Assembly (NCBI GenBank): GCA_024036415.1
Contig: JAMWET010000936.1
Span: forward strand, 40,001 to 104,000
Length of the DNA: 64,000 nucleotides
Source: Prochilodus magdalenae
Taxonomy: Eukaryota; Chordata; Actinopteri; Characiformes; Prochilodontidae
Direction of reading: 5' to 3'
The notes below the pieces were generated by a model. The model had not been told where the DNA came from and did not search any database. It worked only from the letters and a program-made list of their open reading frames with translations. The position numbers and the translations under genes were made by a program. Numbering within the stretch: position 1 is the stretch's first letter; each line of letters opens with the position of its first letter. Below, piece after piece: positions 1 through 44,729 of this stretch.

Positions 1-300
1 ACCAAAGGAAGTGTGATTGGTTGTTCATTCATTCATTCATTCATTCATTCATTTATTAATACAGCACCAAAGGAAGTGTGATTGTTTGTTCATTCATTCA
101 CTCATTCATTCATTCATTCATTCACTCATGCATTCATTCATTCATTCATTCCCAAAAGGGATATATTAGAGAATTCATCAAGTTATTTCATCACTAAGAG
201 TGATAGACCATTCATTCATTCATCTATTCACTAATTTCCAAAGAGTGATAGAGAACTCATTCATTCATTCCGCACCACAGGAAGGGTGATGGAGATCGTT
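1..300. repeat. (ATTC)n microsatellite with a larger repeated unit
   Basis: Runs of attc at 27-60, 90-150 and 213-270. The motif gcaccaaaggaagtgtgatt precedes attc runs at least twice (near 1 and 65) and in degraded form at 272. From 300 to 924 I see no gene or clear repeat; this is upstream sequence or a 5' intron of raly. Confidence 0.85.
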
Positions 301-924
301 CGTTTGTTTTCTGTGACTTCAGGAAGTGAGTGAAGGTTGTAGGTGGGAGACCTCGCGCTTAAAAGTTTAAAAATAAGACCACCGAGCTTAAACAGGACTC
401 CATTTAAAGAGAAATGACATGAAAGGAACGCAGCGTGTGCCGTATGCAGATTAGATGTAAATTAGGTGGTGCATGTTAATGCTGACTGTTCACTGCTGAT
501 TAACATGTGTTATAAAGGTGATTCACTGGTTCATAGACACACAGGCGCGTCTGCACAGGCCCTGATTTTATAACCACTCAGACCCAAGGCCTTAAATCTC
601 CACAAGGTCACCTGCTCCCAGTTCAAACACCTTGAGCTGTGTGTCCTAGGCACTCTAAGGTGCCTGGTGGAGGGGAGGTGGGTTAGAGGGAGCTCGAGTA
701 TGTATGGTTAATTAGATAACCCGTTCATAAACCCATTCCACCTTTCTCAAGATATGCAGATATGTGCACAACAGGTACCTAAACACCTGAGAGCACACAT
801 TCACTAGACTGCTGGTCCAGGATCAGCCCTATAACAGTACCCTTCAGCTGGTCAGTCAATATTTTTATAGTGTTCCCAAATATAATAACTGTTTCTTGGT
901 TAATCCAGTGCCTGAGTGTTTACC

Positions 925-1180
925 GTTGCACCCAGAAGGAGGTGTGGGAGTGCGGTGCTGTTGGGAAGGCAGATAAAGGTTGCCAGGATCAATAACTGAT
1001 GCTAAATTTAGACTGATATGATCAATATTTATTGAGCTACACATACAGAAGTCTGTCTCTCAGTATGGCTTTGGGTCGCCATGTTTGAGGTTCCTAATGG
1101 TGTCCTGTAATAATCCATCCCATGCAGCTTGAATACACTCACACAGTTCCTGCAGATGGTGCGCTAGGGGTGGAGTCTGG
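925..1180 (-). mobile_element. Tc1-like family A, copy 1 (truncated)
   Basis: Starts with the terminal repeat ttgcacccagaaggagg shared by family A and matches the other copies to about 1175, then breaks off 170 bases before raly exon 1. Only the end of the transposase region remains. Confidence 0.75.
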
Positions 1181-1308
1181 TGTTGCTAACAATAGGACTT
1201 CAATGATGAACTTTCATTTTAGCATGCGTCATGATAAACGTTCAGTACATCTGTATACTCGAGATCTGTCTTTGCCTCTAAACAGTGTGAGTGACTGAGT
1301 GGTGATGA

Positions 1309-33892
<32,584 letters not shown>

Positions 33893-34254
33893 AAGGCAAG
33901 TTTCAGAGCGATCAATCCTTGGCTCTCAATAATCAGCCTCGGTCATGAGGGGTTTTACTAGCTTGGCTCCACGCTCCAAGGAGGGGATTGAGTCATTCTC
34001 GCTTAAAATAGGCTGATTGTAAAAATACAAGATATATTGTTAACAGCAAATCATTTGGGTCAGTGAAGTGAAGCCAGCGGGGAATGTTTTCTTTTTTTTT
34101 ATTTTCACGGCTGCATGCTGTTGGAGATGTTCGCCCATTTCACACGGCCTGCAGGATGCACACGTATGTATAGTACTGGAAATTCTAAATCAATAGGCTC
34201 GTTTAAACTAATAGACTTGTTGAGACTGCACCGATCTGTCACATCATTTATCAC

Positions 34255-35640
34255 TGCTGATGGGGATCAGTACTAAGAGGTATTAGTAACAGTACTAGTG
34301 AGTAACAGTACTGATGGGAATTAGTACTAAGGGGTATTAGTAACAGTACTGGTGAGTAACAGTACTGATGGGAATTAGTACTAAGGGGGAACTAGTAACA
34401 GTATTGATGGGAGGATCAGTAATGATGGGAATTAGTACTAAGGGTTATCAGTAACAGTACTGATGGGTAACAGTACTGATGGGAATTAGTACTAAGGGGT
34501 ATTAGTAACAGTACTGATGGGTAACAGTACTGATGGGTAACAGTACTAAGGGGTATTAGTAACAGTACTGGTGAGTAACAGTACTGATGGGAGGATCAGT
34601 AATGATGGCAATTAGTACTAAGGGGTATTAGTAACAGTACTGATGGGTAACAGTACTGATTGGAATTAGTACTTAGGGGTATTAGTAACAGTGCTGATTG
34701 GTAACAGTACTGATGGGTAACAGTACTAAGGGGTATTAGTAACAGTACTGGTGAGTAACAGTACTGATGGGAGGATCAGTAATGATGGCAATTAGTACTA
34801 AGGGGTATTAGTAACAGTACTGATGGGAATTAGTACTAAGGGGTATTAGTAACAGTACTGATGGGTAACAGTATTGATTGGAATTAGTACTAAGGCGTAT
34901 TAGTAACAGTACTGATGGGTAACAGTACTGATGGGAATTAGTACTAAGGGGTATTAGTAACAGTACTGATGGGTAACAGTACTAAGGGGTATTAGTAACA
35001 ATACTGGTTAGTAACAGTACTGATGGGAAGATCAGTAATGATGGGAATTAGTACTAAGGGGTATTAGTAACAGTACTGGTTGGAATAAGTACTAAGGGGT
35101 ATTAGTAACAGTACTGGTTGGAATAAGTACTAAGGGGTATTAGTAACAGTACTGATGGGTAACAGTACTGATGGGAATTAGTACTAATGGGTATTAGTAA
35201 CAGTACTGATGGGTAACAGTACTGATGGGTAGCGGTATTGATAAGTACTTGTCCTCAAGGGTATCAGTAATAGTACTGATGGGTATTAGCATTGATCTTG
35301 GTATTGGTATTGAGTGGTATCAGTATTATTGATGATAAGTATCAGTATCAGTATAGATGGGTATTGGTATTCATGGGCACTGGTACTGAGGTGTCTTGTT
35401 ATCAGTATTAATGGGTGTTGGTATTTATAGATATCAGTATTGATTTGGGTTGGTATAGATGGTTATCCGTATCAGTTTTGATGGGTAATAGTGCTGATTG
35501 GTATTCATATTGATGGATATCAGCATTGATAAGTGTTGGTATTGGTAGGGTTCAGTATTAATAAGTATCATTGTTAATGGATATCAGTACTGATGAGTAT
35601 AAGTATTGGCAAGTAGCCATATCAGAGTTTTGATATTGAG
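34255..35640. repeat. Degenerate minisatellite (AGTAACAGTACTGATGGG units)
   Basis: Alternating submotifs ggtattagtaacagtactg, atgggtaacagtactgatgg and gaattagtactaagg combine into irregular units of about 30-55 bases. Order is clear to about 35290 and then decays into loose gtattgatgg(gta)tcag repeats. Confidence 0.85.
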
Positions 35641-35787
35641 GGCGGTAAAAAAGAACCAGTTCCTTTTAATCTTTCCTGAAATAGTACTCCCTCACCAGTA
35701 GCAGCATTAGGACGGTCGTACTGGGCGGGGGAAAACGATTGTGCTCCGCTTTAGAGAGCTGTAGTAACTGTACTTACCTAATTATCT

Positions 35788-36290
35788 ATTGTATGGTATG
35801 TGGACACCTGGCCATCACACCTATATGAGTTTGTTGGATATCCTATTCCAAAACCATAGGTATTAATATGGAGCTGCCCTCACATTGGATAAAGACGGCT
35901 TACAGTCCACATTCCAGTTCATCCCAAATGGGGTTGAGCATGGCTATGGAAACCAGTGTTATGAAAGCTTTCGTTGGACGGTTATTGTGGCAAACTTGGG
36001 TGATACAACAAAGCAGTGATGCTTTACACCATGTATGCTTCAGCAGTTTGGCAGGCCCTCTCTGTGAGTTTGTGTAGTCTACCACTCTGTGGCTGAACCG
36101 TTATGGCTTGTGGACACTTCTATTTCATAATAATAGCACATACAGTCCAGTGTAGTGCAGGTGCCGTGCTGTAACAGTGCCATGTATAAAGTCACTGAGC
36201 TCTGCAATACGACCCATTCTACTGCCAGTGTTTGTCTATGAACGCTGTCATTACAAAGGATGTCCACATACTTTTGGCCATATCGTGTAT
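35788..36290. mobile_element. Tc1-like MITE (family F)
   Basis: The right end tgtccacatacttttggcca tatcgtgtat and the degraded left end tatggtatgtggacacctgg are inverted relatives of a common fish Tc1-type terminal repeat. About 500 bases, no intact frame. Confidence 0.7.
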
Positions 36291-36405
36291 ATTGTGTGCT
36301 TGGCTGCTTTTGTGCTTTGAAACAAGCAGTGTTCACCTGATTCCCTTTCCTAAATCCAACTTTAGGTGTTCCACACATTTATCTCTGAAATGCAGACATT
36401 ATTAT

Positions 36406-36445
36406 ATATGTATATATATATATATGACTGTGCAAGTTTATATAA

Positions 36446-36510
<65 letters not shown>

Positions 36511-36513
36511 TTG
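36406..36513. repeat. (TA)n microsatellite
   Basis: Two ta tracts separated by about 30 bases; the longer is 36450-36508. Confidence 0.95.
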
Positions 36514-36545
36514 TATCTACACACACTGTCAATTTTAATAGCTGC

Positions 36546-37115
36546 ACTGGTCATATAGGACACTCTGTAGTTCTACAGTTCCAGACTGTAGTCAATCTGA
36601 TTGTCTGCATCTGTGGTTGAGACACAGCAGTGCTGCTGGAGGGTTTAAACACTGTGTCCACTCACTGTCCACTCTATTAGACTATTAGACACTCCTACCT
36701 TAGGATAGCTCATCTGCTCATCTGCTGCTGCACAGTGCAGTGTTGTTCTTCCTCTAGTACTTCATCAGTGTTTACAGGACGCTGCCCACAGGACGTTGCC
36801 CCACAGGACGCTGTTGTGTTGGATAGTTATGGTTGGTGGATGATTCTCAGTCCAGCAGTGACACTGAGGTGTTCAGCAGCACTGCTCCATCTGATCCTCT
36901 CACACCAGCACAACACACACTAACACACCATCACATCAGTGTCAATGCAGTGCTGAGAATGATCCTCCACCCACATCATACCTGCTCTGTGGGGGTCCTG
37001 ACCATTGAAGAACAGGGTAATACAGTATACAGAGAAACAGATGGACTACAGTCTGTACCTGTAGAACTACAGAGAGCTCCTATATGGTCAGTGGAGCTGA
37101 CAGAGGCAGTATAGA
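36546..37115. mobile_element. Palindromic DNA element family C, copy 4 (near complete)
   Basis: The left tggtcatataggacactctg tagttctaca is answered by an inverted right end (tgtagaactacagagagctc ctatatggtca) near 37060-37090, and the inner gatgattctcag/ctgagaatgatc blocks also face each other. It is the only copy here that keeps both arms, so it defines the element as a roughly 550-base palindrome. Confidence 0.75.
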
Positions 37116-37150
37116 TGAAACATGAGAAATGTAACTCACACATATACACA

Positions 37151-37516
37151 TACGGGGGTTGGACAATGAAACTGAAACACCTTTTAGTGTGGGAGGTCTC
37201 ATGGCTAAATTGGACCAGCCTGGTGGCCAATCTTCATTAATTGCACATTGCACCAGTAAGAGCAGAGTGTGAAGGTTCAGTTAGCAGGTAAGAGCACAGT
37301 TCTGCTCAAAATACTGCAATGCACACAACATTATGGGTGACATACCAGAGTTCAAAAGAGGGTAAAAGAGTGCTAACCCGGATTGTATCCAAAAAACATA
37401 AAACCACGGCTGCCCAAATGACGCTGTATTGGCCACAAAAGGAGGCCCTACACCATACTAATAAATGATTGTGGTCTAAAACCAGGTGTTTCAGTTTCAT
37501 TTTCAAACCCCTGTAT
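37151..37516. mobile_element. Tc1-like MITE (family E)
   Basis: Terminal repeats begin gggggttggacaatgaaact and end agtttcattttcaaacccct, inverted over about 30 bases with TA at both sides. Total 365 bases with no coding capacity. It sits directly beside family C copy 4. Confidence 0.8.
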
Positions 37517-38236
37517 ATACATATACATATATACACATATTTATATATATATACACATAGTTACATTTCTCATGTAAGACAAATGATCGGCGGCTTACGA
37601 ACAGCAGGGTTTCATTTGTGAAATGTATACTGAGATGACGATCTAATGCGCTGCGGTGTCTGGTGGTCTCAGGCAGGTCCAGAGGGGTTAATTGGTTGTT
37701 GCTGTGTCGGAGTGCATGACCCGGCGAGAGGGAGTTTATCTAAACGAAGGGAAATCTCTCCTAATCGCCTCTAATCTGTTCTCAAGCGTGAACTGCTGAT
37801 CTTCTCTGCTCTTCAGCGGTGGATGTGGTGGAGCTCCCAGAGATAGAGCTGGTCCTGATCCGCTCCAGCTCTGCTGGCATTATTTGTAGAGCACCACCTT
37901 GTTTTCACGTCTGAGCTGTGCGATCACGGTAACTGAGCATGCCGGAGTTTTCCTCGTCCACTGCTAACAACTCTGTTTGCCCCCGAAATGCCAGATTAAT
38001 GAGTCCTTCAGGAATACTTAGTTGGCTTGTTTTTGTAGGCCTGACTTCAAAAACCAACGTCTTATGAAGTGCACCACCGATTTGTCTGGATCTAAAGGCT
38101 GTTGAGGTGAACAGCCGTTCATTTACAGCATTCAGTCAAAAGAAGAGGTGAAGGAGTCCACACAGCATCAAAAATATTAGGCATCAACTTAATACAAATA
38201 CGAAGATCAGATAATACACTCATCACTAATAGATTA

Positions 38237-38989
38237 GCTGCACCCAGAGGTAGGTGTGGGAGTGCGGTGCTGTAGGGAAGGAAGATAAAGGTGACCAGGA
38301 TCAATAACTGATGATCAATTTAGACTGATATGATCAATATTTATTGATCTACACATACAGAAGTCTGTCTCTCAGCATGGCGTCGGGTCGCCGTGTTTGC
38401 TAACCCAACACGCCAGACGTCTCGGTATGGAGCTGTAGAGGTTCCTAATGGTGTCCTGTGATAATCCATCCCATGCAGCTTGAACACCCTCACACAGTTC
38501 CTGTAGATGGTGCGGTAGGGGTGGAGGTGGAGTGACACCAGGCCTTCTGGACGTGTGAGGCATGCCAACGAACCGTTCATCTTGGTGCCGACCACGGTGC
38601 CCCCACACAAGGATTCGCTGGGCGTCTCCACCCACATAAAAGAGCAGGACTCGTCACTGAAGATGACCCGCTGCCATTCTGAGTCACTCCATGACAGTCT
38701 GGCACCACACCATTGCAGATTTTGGTGATGTTGACGTGGTGTTAAGGCCAGTCATCATAATGGTCTGTCTGCATGCAGTCCTCCGTCGTGCCTCCATCTG
38801 CCAACAGAAAGACTTGTGTAGGGCATCACTGCTCGCTGAACGTCTGTTGGGTCAGTCAGGTACAGTGATAAAGCCCATCATTGTGTACGTCACATGTGTG
38901 GCCGAGCGTGAAACTTGAATCATCAGCATGTCTCAAACCTCCCCACCAAGTTTCACTCCTGGTGGTTGATTCCTTCTGGGTGCAACTTG
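38237..38989 (-). mobile_element. Tc1-like family A, copy 5 (reference copy, 753 bases)
   Basis: Both ends are present: gctgcacccagaggtaggtg at the left and tccttctgggtgcaac at the right. The - strand codes, with breaks, for a Tc1-type N-terminal half ending in VIFSDES and then jumps to the C-terminal end (WDGLSQDTIRNLYSSIPRRL). The central catalytic region is missing. Confidence 0.85.
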
Positions 38990-39762
38990 GTCTTGATGAT
39001 GAGCGTATGTTTATATTACAACTAAGAAATTTTATTTGTATTAATTTATTTTTTTAGGGTGGGCTTAAAATGAACAGAAATGTTTTTGTTAAATAATAAA
39101 ATAATTTTTAAAAATGTAATTACATTTGGAAAATTTATAAAAAATATTAGCAATTATTTTATAATAATTATTATCAATAATTTTTTTTTACAATTTTTTT
39201 AAATTACGTTTTTATAGGTATTTAGAAGTTTTAATAATAAAAATTTAGCTTTTTTATACAGAGACAGTGTTCTGGACTAAAATGAACATTTAAAACTAGA
39301 AAGGTTTTTTTTTTCATGATGTCAGAGGAGAACCATGTTTATTCCCCTTGTTAACCTCTCGTCGTTTCTTCAAAGCTTTAAATGAGAGCGTGAAGGCCCA
39401 TTAGAAGGTTTACAGAACCTCCACATGATGTGAATGTTCTCAATAGATGCCTTAAACTGGTAGAGAACCTTTATGTCATGTTACTCCAGCCTAATAAGAA
39501 CCCTGTTCTCTCTCTACATTATGTTTTCAGCAGGGCATCAAATTCCACTCATTCCGGTAAACTGATGAGAGAGGTTCAGTGGTTTACTGCGCGCAGCTCC
39601 AGCTGCTTTTGTCCAGTTTGGGAAAATATTTCTTGTGAACTATTCAGCCTTAAATGGTGACTCAGGCAAAACAAAAGCACATGTGAGCACTGAAAGAAGT
39701 CCAGCACTTTTTCTTTCCTCCTCCAGTGCTGAGTCTGACTGCTCCTGTTCGTCTCTCCGCAG

Positions 39763-40341
39763 AGCGCGGCAGCAGGAAGCTGGAAAACACTCGACTGGAA
39801 GCTGTTTTAATGCCGCAGACTCAGCGGGAAGACACTTAAACCAGAGGAGCGCAATGAAAACTCCAACATCGGCTGTCAACCCGACTGACAGCTCAACTAG
39901 CTCTCCGGGGAGAGGGTGGAGAGGTGAGCGCCCCCTCCCCCTCACCGTACCTTCCCCCCTATCAAAAACCAGGAACTCATAAAAGCCCAGCAGCTCCTGA
40001 CTGTCAAGCAAAAAAATGACCACAAAAAAGCAACAACGTCCTCCGACGTCCAGCCCTGAAGGACAACTTTACAAAATGTAAAAAGGACTTCTGTCTTTCT
40101 TTCTGCCTTTCTTTCTTTTTTAACCCCCTTACATGAATGAGACACTCCACTCCCACCCCGGCCCCGACTCCCACCTTCACTTCTTCACCTCCCCTGTCCT
40201 GTTTTTGTGTATTGCTTTATTTATATGATGTTCTAAAGGGAAAAAAGACGTTTGGTTACCTTTACTTTTGCATCAGCTTGCACTTTCAAGGCTGCAAGAG
40301 GGATTTACAGATGTGAATAAACTGATAACTTGTGAAGCGTT
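39763..40341 (+). other. raly: Probable raly 3' UTR terminal exon
   Basis: The pyrimidine tract and acceptor ctgttcgtctctccgcag end at 39762. The following 580 bases lack repeats and have stops in every frame after a short ORF. They end with AATAAA at 40316-40321, followed 15-40 bases later by T/G-rich sequence (cgtttgttcttgtactg). Together with the GC donor at 33896 this makes a coherent last exon. The link is inferred; no coding sequence supports it. Confidence 0.5.
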
Positions 40342-40672
40342 TGTTCTTGTACTGATTTGCGTGTTAAGGCCGTCGCCCATGAAGCAGTTCCAACACCACA
40401 CTTACTCCTCTCGGTCCTTCTCTTTAGAGGAGGAATTTCCACTGTTATCCAGACCACGCTTGGAGAGGAACCTCCATTGAGCTGTTAAAGCAGGAGATTA
40501 ATCTCTGCCCTGGACGCCTCTCAAAGAGGAGAGATCAGCGCCCGAGACTACTGTAGCTCCGACCAACCTCCATTCCAACAATAGCGTGCATGTGGATGGC
40601 TAATAAAACAGAAAGCTGTGACCAGTACATGCTGTTCAGCCTGTACTCAGTTATAAACAGTGCAGACTGTGC

Positions 40673-41107
40673 ACAGTTCAGTCACATTATTATGACCACC
40701 AGCTAATATCCAGAGTAAACACTGTGCAGCATAGACAGCAGCTAGACAGGCTGGGAACGACTCAGTAAGGTACGTGTAGGTTGTTACAGGTATCAGGAGC
40801 CATACTCACTGCAGTGCATCCCACAGCTGCTGGAGGGTGCAAGGGTCGAGTTTCCCACAGATGCTCATTTGGGTTCGAGTCTGAGGAATTGGGGAGCCAG
40901 GGCAGTACTTGGAAGTCTTGGTCATGCTCTTTTAACCGATGTCGGACATTACCAGCCATGTGACATGTCACAATATCTTGCTGCATGATCCCATCCGCCC
41001 CCAGAAAGGTAGTCAGCATGCATGGGTGTCCGTGATCTGCAAGGATGGATTCACAGCCAAATCGGGTAAGAGTGCCTTCCACATGGATAAGGGGGCCCAT
41101 AGAATGC
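40673..41107 (-). mobile_element. Tc1-like family D, copy 1 (catalytic domain remnant)
   Basis: The outer end cagtcacattattatgaccacc is the terminal-repeat type of a fish Tc1 lineage. The - strand frame 41100-40762 keeps the QQD motif followed by a CHMAGNVRHRLKEHDQDFQV stretch and then LPWLPNSSDSNPNEHLWE, the region around the second and third catalytic acids. The 5' half is missing. Confidence 0.8.
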
Positions 41108-41207
41108 CCAGAAGGGTATATAAGAACAAGGGCTTACAAGGGACACCTGGGAAGGGGAGGAGCCAGAAACTAGGAACAGGTGAGAGGCATGACAAGAGGA
41201 CAAGCAC

Positions 41208-41955
41208 ACACTACTTACAGTACACTAACGCATTACACTTACTGAGTTACTGTACACCGACACACTACTTACAGCACACTAACGCATTACACTTACTGAG
41301 TTACTGTACACCGACACACTACTTACAGCACACTAACACATTACACTTACTGAGTTACTGTACACCAACACACTACTTACAGTACACTAACGCATTATAC
41401 TTACCGAGTTACTGTACACCTACACACTACTTACAGTACACTAACATTACACTTACTGAGTTACTGTACACCAACACACTACTTACAGTACACTAACACA
41501 TTACACTTACTGAGTTACTGTACACCAACACGCTACTTACAGTACACTAACGCATTACACTTACTGAGTTACTGTACACCAACACACTACTTACAGTACA
41601 CTAACGCATTACACTTACTGAGTTACTGTACACCAACACACTACTTACAGTACACTAACACATTAAACTTACTGAGTTACTGTACACCAACACGCTACTT
41701 ACAGTACACTAACACATTAAACTTACTGAGTTACTGTACACCAACACGCTACTTACAGTACACTAACGCATTACACTTACTGAGTTACTGTACACCAACA
41801 CGCTACTTACAGTACACTAACGCATTACACTTACTGAGTTACTGTACACCAACACGCTACTTACAGTACACTAACGCATTACACTTACTGAGTTACTGTA
41901 CACCAACACACTACTTACAGCACACTAACACATTACACTTAGCTTTCTTGAGTTA
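41208..41955. repeat. 54-bp minisatellite, array 2 (about 14 copies)
   Basis: Same unit and orientation as 30448-31611. One copy at about 41440 lacks two bases (aacattac), which breaks the artificial reading frame. The array is sandwiched between Tc1-like families D and A. Confidence 0.95.
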
Positions 41956-41964
41956 CAGTACACC

Positions 41965-42300
41965 ATTGGGACAGAGACGCAGGACTACATGCACACCGAC
42001 CGTTACGATGACTGCCCTTAACACCATGCCAGGACTGCGATGGTGTCGTGCCAGACTGTCGTGGAATCTCTCGGAATGACAGCGCATGTGTGCAGGCACT
42101 TCGATCAGGACAAAGATGAACGGTTTGTTGTTACTCGCCATGCGTCCAGAAGGTGTGGTGTTACTTCACCTCCACCCCTACCACACAATCTGCAGGAACT
42201 GTGTGAGGATATTCAAGCTGCATGGGATGGATTATCACAGGACACCATTAGGAACTCCATGCTGAGACGTCTGGCATGTTGCATTAGCAAAAGTATCAGC
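41965..42300 (+). mobile_element. Tc1-like family A, copy 6 (internal fragment)
   Basis: Carries the C-terminal transposase block (AAWDGLSQDTIRNSMLRRLA on the + strand) without either terminal repeat. It starts immediately after the 54-bp array. Confidence 0.75.
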
Positions 42301-43459
42301 ACCAGCTGATGTTACATTTCACAGTGGAGATGCTCATCATGCCCCATCACACAAGTTAAGGTCTTCTGGCAGCTTCTCAGTATTGGCTTTCCTCTATGGG
42401 TGGCAAGTTCTTTAGCGTTGCAGCACTCCTTACCTTCATCTATTCGCTCGTTTCCCTCTCGTTTTTTTCCCTTCTATAAACTGTAAAGCACCTTTGGGTA
42501 TGTGAAAGGCTTTATATAAGAGTGTAACTTAAGTTAACTTTTATTATTATTACAGATTATAGTAATGTTTTTAATGCAGTGCCATGTGATGGTCAAAGGT
42601 CATAGACACACACTTGTGGGTTTTCTTTGTGTTTACTCACAAAGAAGATTTCTATTCCCCTCGGCTCTTTTGGAATTCCAGGACGAGCATTTCCAAAAAA
42701 CCATCTTTAATAAAGTAACACATTAATATCTTGCCTTTGTGCTGTTTCAGTTTAAGTGCATGTCAAAGCAGATTTACAAATCGCTGCTTTCGGGTTTTAT
42801 TGTCATTTTCTGGAATCGAGATTTGGACCGTCTGCCTATTTTTGTGCTGAAGTTGAACAGAAAGCTTTATTAAGTAATCTAACTTGCTTGAAGGATGATT
42901 CGGTGTTTGTCCATTTGAGCTCCAAAACCACAGCCTGTTTTCATGTAAACGGCTCGTGTAATATCCAAACTGTCCACTCCAATGTTCCTAACAGTCGACT
43001 GTTCCCTTCGCCGAACTCTCAGCTCCCTAAGGAACTCATTTATCATGCGTGTGATTACGGTAATTACAGCGTGCTGTTAAGACACAGGTCGGCCGAGGAC
43101 ATGTAAGGCGTCTGCCCATAACAACACGCTCACACAGGAATTCAGACCATCAGCAGTGGCCCCTCAGGTGATTAAATAAGATAATCGGTCATCAATGGTT
43201 AGACCAAAACACTCCGAAACGTCTCCCCATGGCTTAAAAATGCACCGGGGGTCAAACAAACAGAGAACAGGGACAGGTTTGAGATGTTTAAGGCCTCCCC
43301 ATCATTTCAGTTGAATCAAATTTCCAATTTGAAGTCCAAGTGAGAAAAACAAGCTGGATAAAACAGGAGCTAAGACTTGGAAGAGAAAGCGCCTCTGGTC
43401 CAAACACCACAGTAACAGAATAAGAGAATAAGTAATGAAGTGATGGGCAATTAGATACA

Positions 43460-43988
43460 ACGTGCAACATGCCAGACGTCTAACGGAACATGGCATGGAG
43501 CTGTAGAGGTTCGGGTGTCCTGTGATAATCCATCCCATGCAGCTTAAATATTGCAGATGGTGCGGTAGGGTTGGAGGTGAAGTGACACCAGGCCTTGTGG
43601 ACATGTAACAACAAACCGTTCATCTTGGTGCTGACCACGGTGCCTCTATACATAGATTCGTTGGTCGTCTCTACCAAGACAAAAGCAGGACTAGTCACTG
43701 AAGACGACCCACTGCCATTCTGAGTCACTCCATGACAGTCTGGCACCACACCATTGGAGTCTTTGGCGACATTGACGTAGTGTTAAGGACAGTCGTCGTA
43801 ACAGTGTGTGTGCGCGTAGTCCTGCGTTGTACAGCCGTCTGACAACGGTGCTGGCATTAACAGGATGTCTCTCTGCTGGCTGAATGTCTGTAATTGTGGC
43901 TGTTGGGTCAGTCAGGACCACGTCTCGTGATATCAGACATACTCCCCCAGTTTCATTCCTGTCGGTTGATTCTTTCTGGGTGCAGCTA
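43460..43988 (-). mobile_element. Tc1-like family A, copy 7
   Basis: The - strand frame 43921-43691 retains a clear Tc1 helix-turn-helix region (STVVRRLYNAGLRAHTLLRR) and the WSDSEWQWVVFSD start of the catalytic domain. The outer end tctttctgggtgcagct is intact; the other terminus is lost. Confidence 0.8.
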
Positions 43989-44002
43989 TTTTTTTGAGGA
44001 TC

Positions 44003-44729
44003 CTACGGTGGCCAAGAAAGCCCAACGCACTGCAAATTAAGAACGTGCTGCAAAGTCTCAAAACACAAGCATCAAAATGGCACAACTTGCACAACATTAG
44101 CCAAACACGCTGCAGGATCTGAAAACACAAGCATCGAAATGAGCGCTAGCCAACCATTAACCGAACGCGCTGCAAAGTCTCAAACGCGCAGCCAACACTG
44201 AAAACACACGCAGAAAGCCTCAAAACACAACGGAAGTGTTTCCGAGGGACACTGAAAGTGGTTGGACCCATTCGAGAGCAGGCTGCGTGGACCTGGAGGT
44301 AGAGAAATATAAACACAAGAGCCTGGTCAATAACCCGACTGGATATTCATTAATACACAGATAGAACTTCCTTTTGCTGGAACTGGAGCTGTCTCGGCTC
44401 TACGTCCAGGTCCGCGCAGCCCGCTCTCGAATGGGTCCGTCCATTTTCAATGTCCCTCCGAAACAATTCTGTTGTGTTTTGAGGCTTGTGTGTTGTGGAA
44501 GCTGCATGTGTTTTCAGTGTTTGCTGCATGTTTGAGACTTTGCAGCGCATTCGGTTAACGGTTTGCAAGCGGTCTCATTTCGATGCTGTTGTTTTCAGAT
44601 CTTGCAGCGCATTTGTCTAATGTTGTGCAAGTCATGTATGCTTGTGTCATGTATGCTTGATGCTTGTGTTTTGAGACTTTGCAGTGCGTTCTTAACTTGC
44701 AGTGCATTGGGCTTTCTCGGCCACCGTAG
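44003..44729. mobile_element. Large fold-back element (family H)
   Basis: The left arm starts ctacggtggccaagaaagcc and the right arm ends ggctttctcggccaccgtag. Arms of about 300 bases face each other around a roughly 90-base centre (44305-44395) with matching inner landmarks such as cccattcgagagc and gctctcgaatggg. TA is present at both ends. No transposase; family not recognised. Confidence 0.8.

Larger units (their letters stand above)
33896..39762 (+). other. raly: Probable raly intron 7 (between coding exon 7 and the 3' UTR exon)
   Basis: Begins with GC donor GCAAGT and ends at the acceptor before 39763. Contains a 1.4 kb degenerate tandem array, three DNA elements, a (TA)n tract and a family A element. 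Unique-looking stretches are 33896-34254, 37516-38236 and 38990-39762; the last includes an AT-rich part at 39030-39260. Confidence 0.5.

Noticed and set aside
37817..37920. Possible alternative exon after tctgctcttcag (VDVVELPEIELVLIRSS frame)
   Set aside because: In the phase required after raly exon 6 or 7 it meets a stop, and no homology is recognised.
39635..39982. 115-codon ORF and its antisense shadow
   Set aside because: Spans the probable 3' UTR acceptor of raly; composition is not protein-like and there is no homology.
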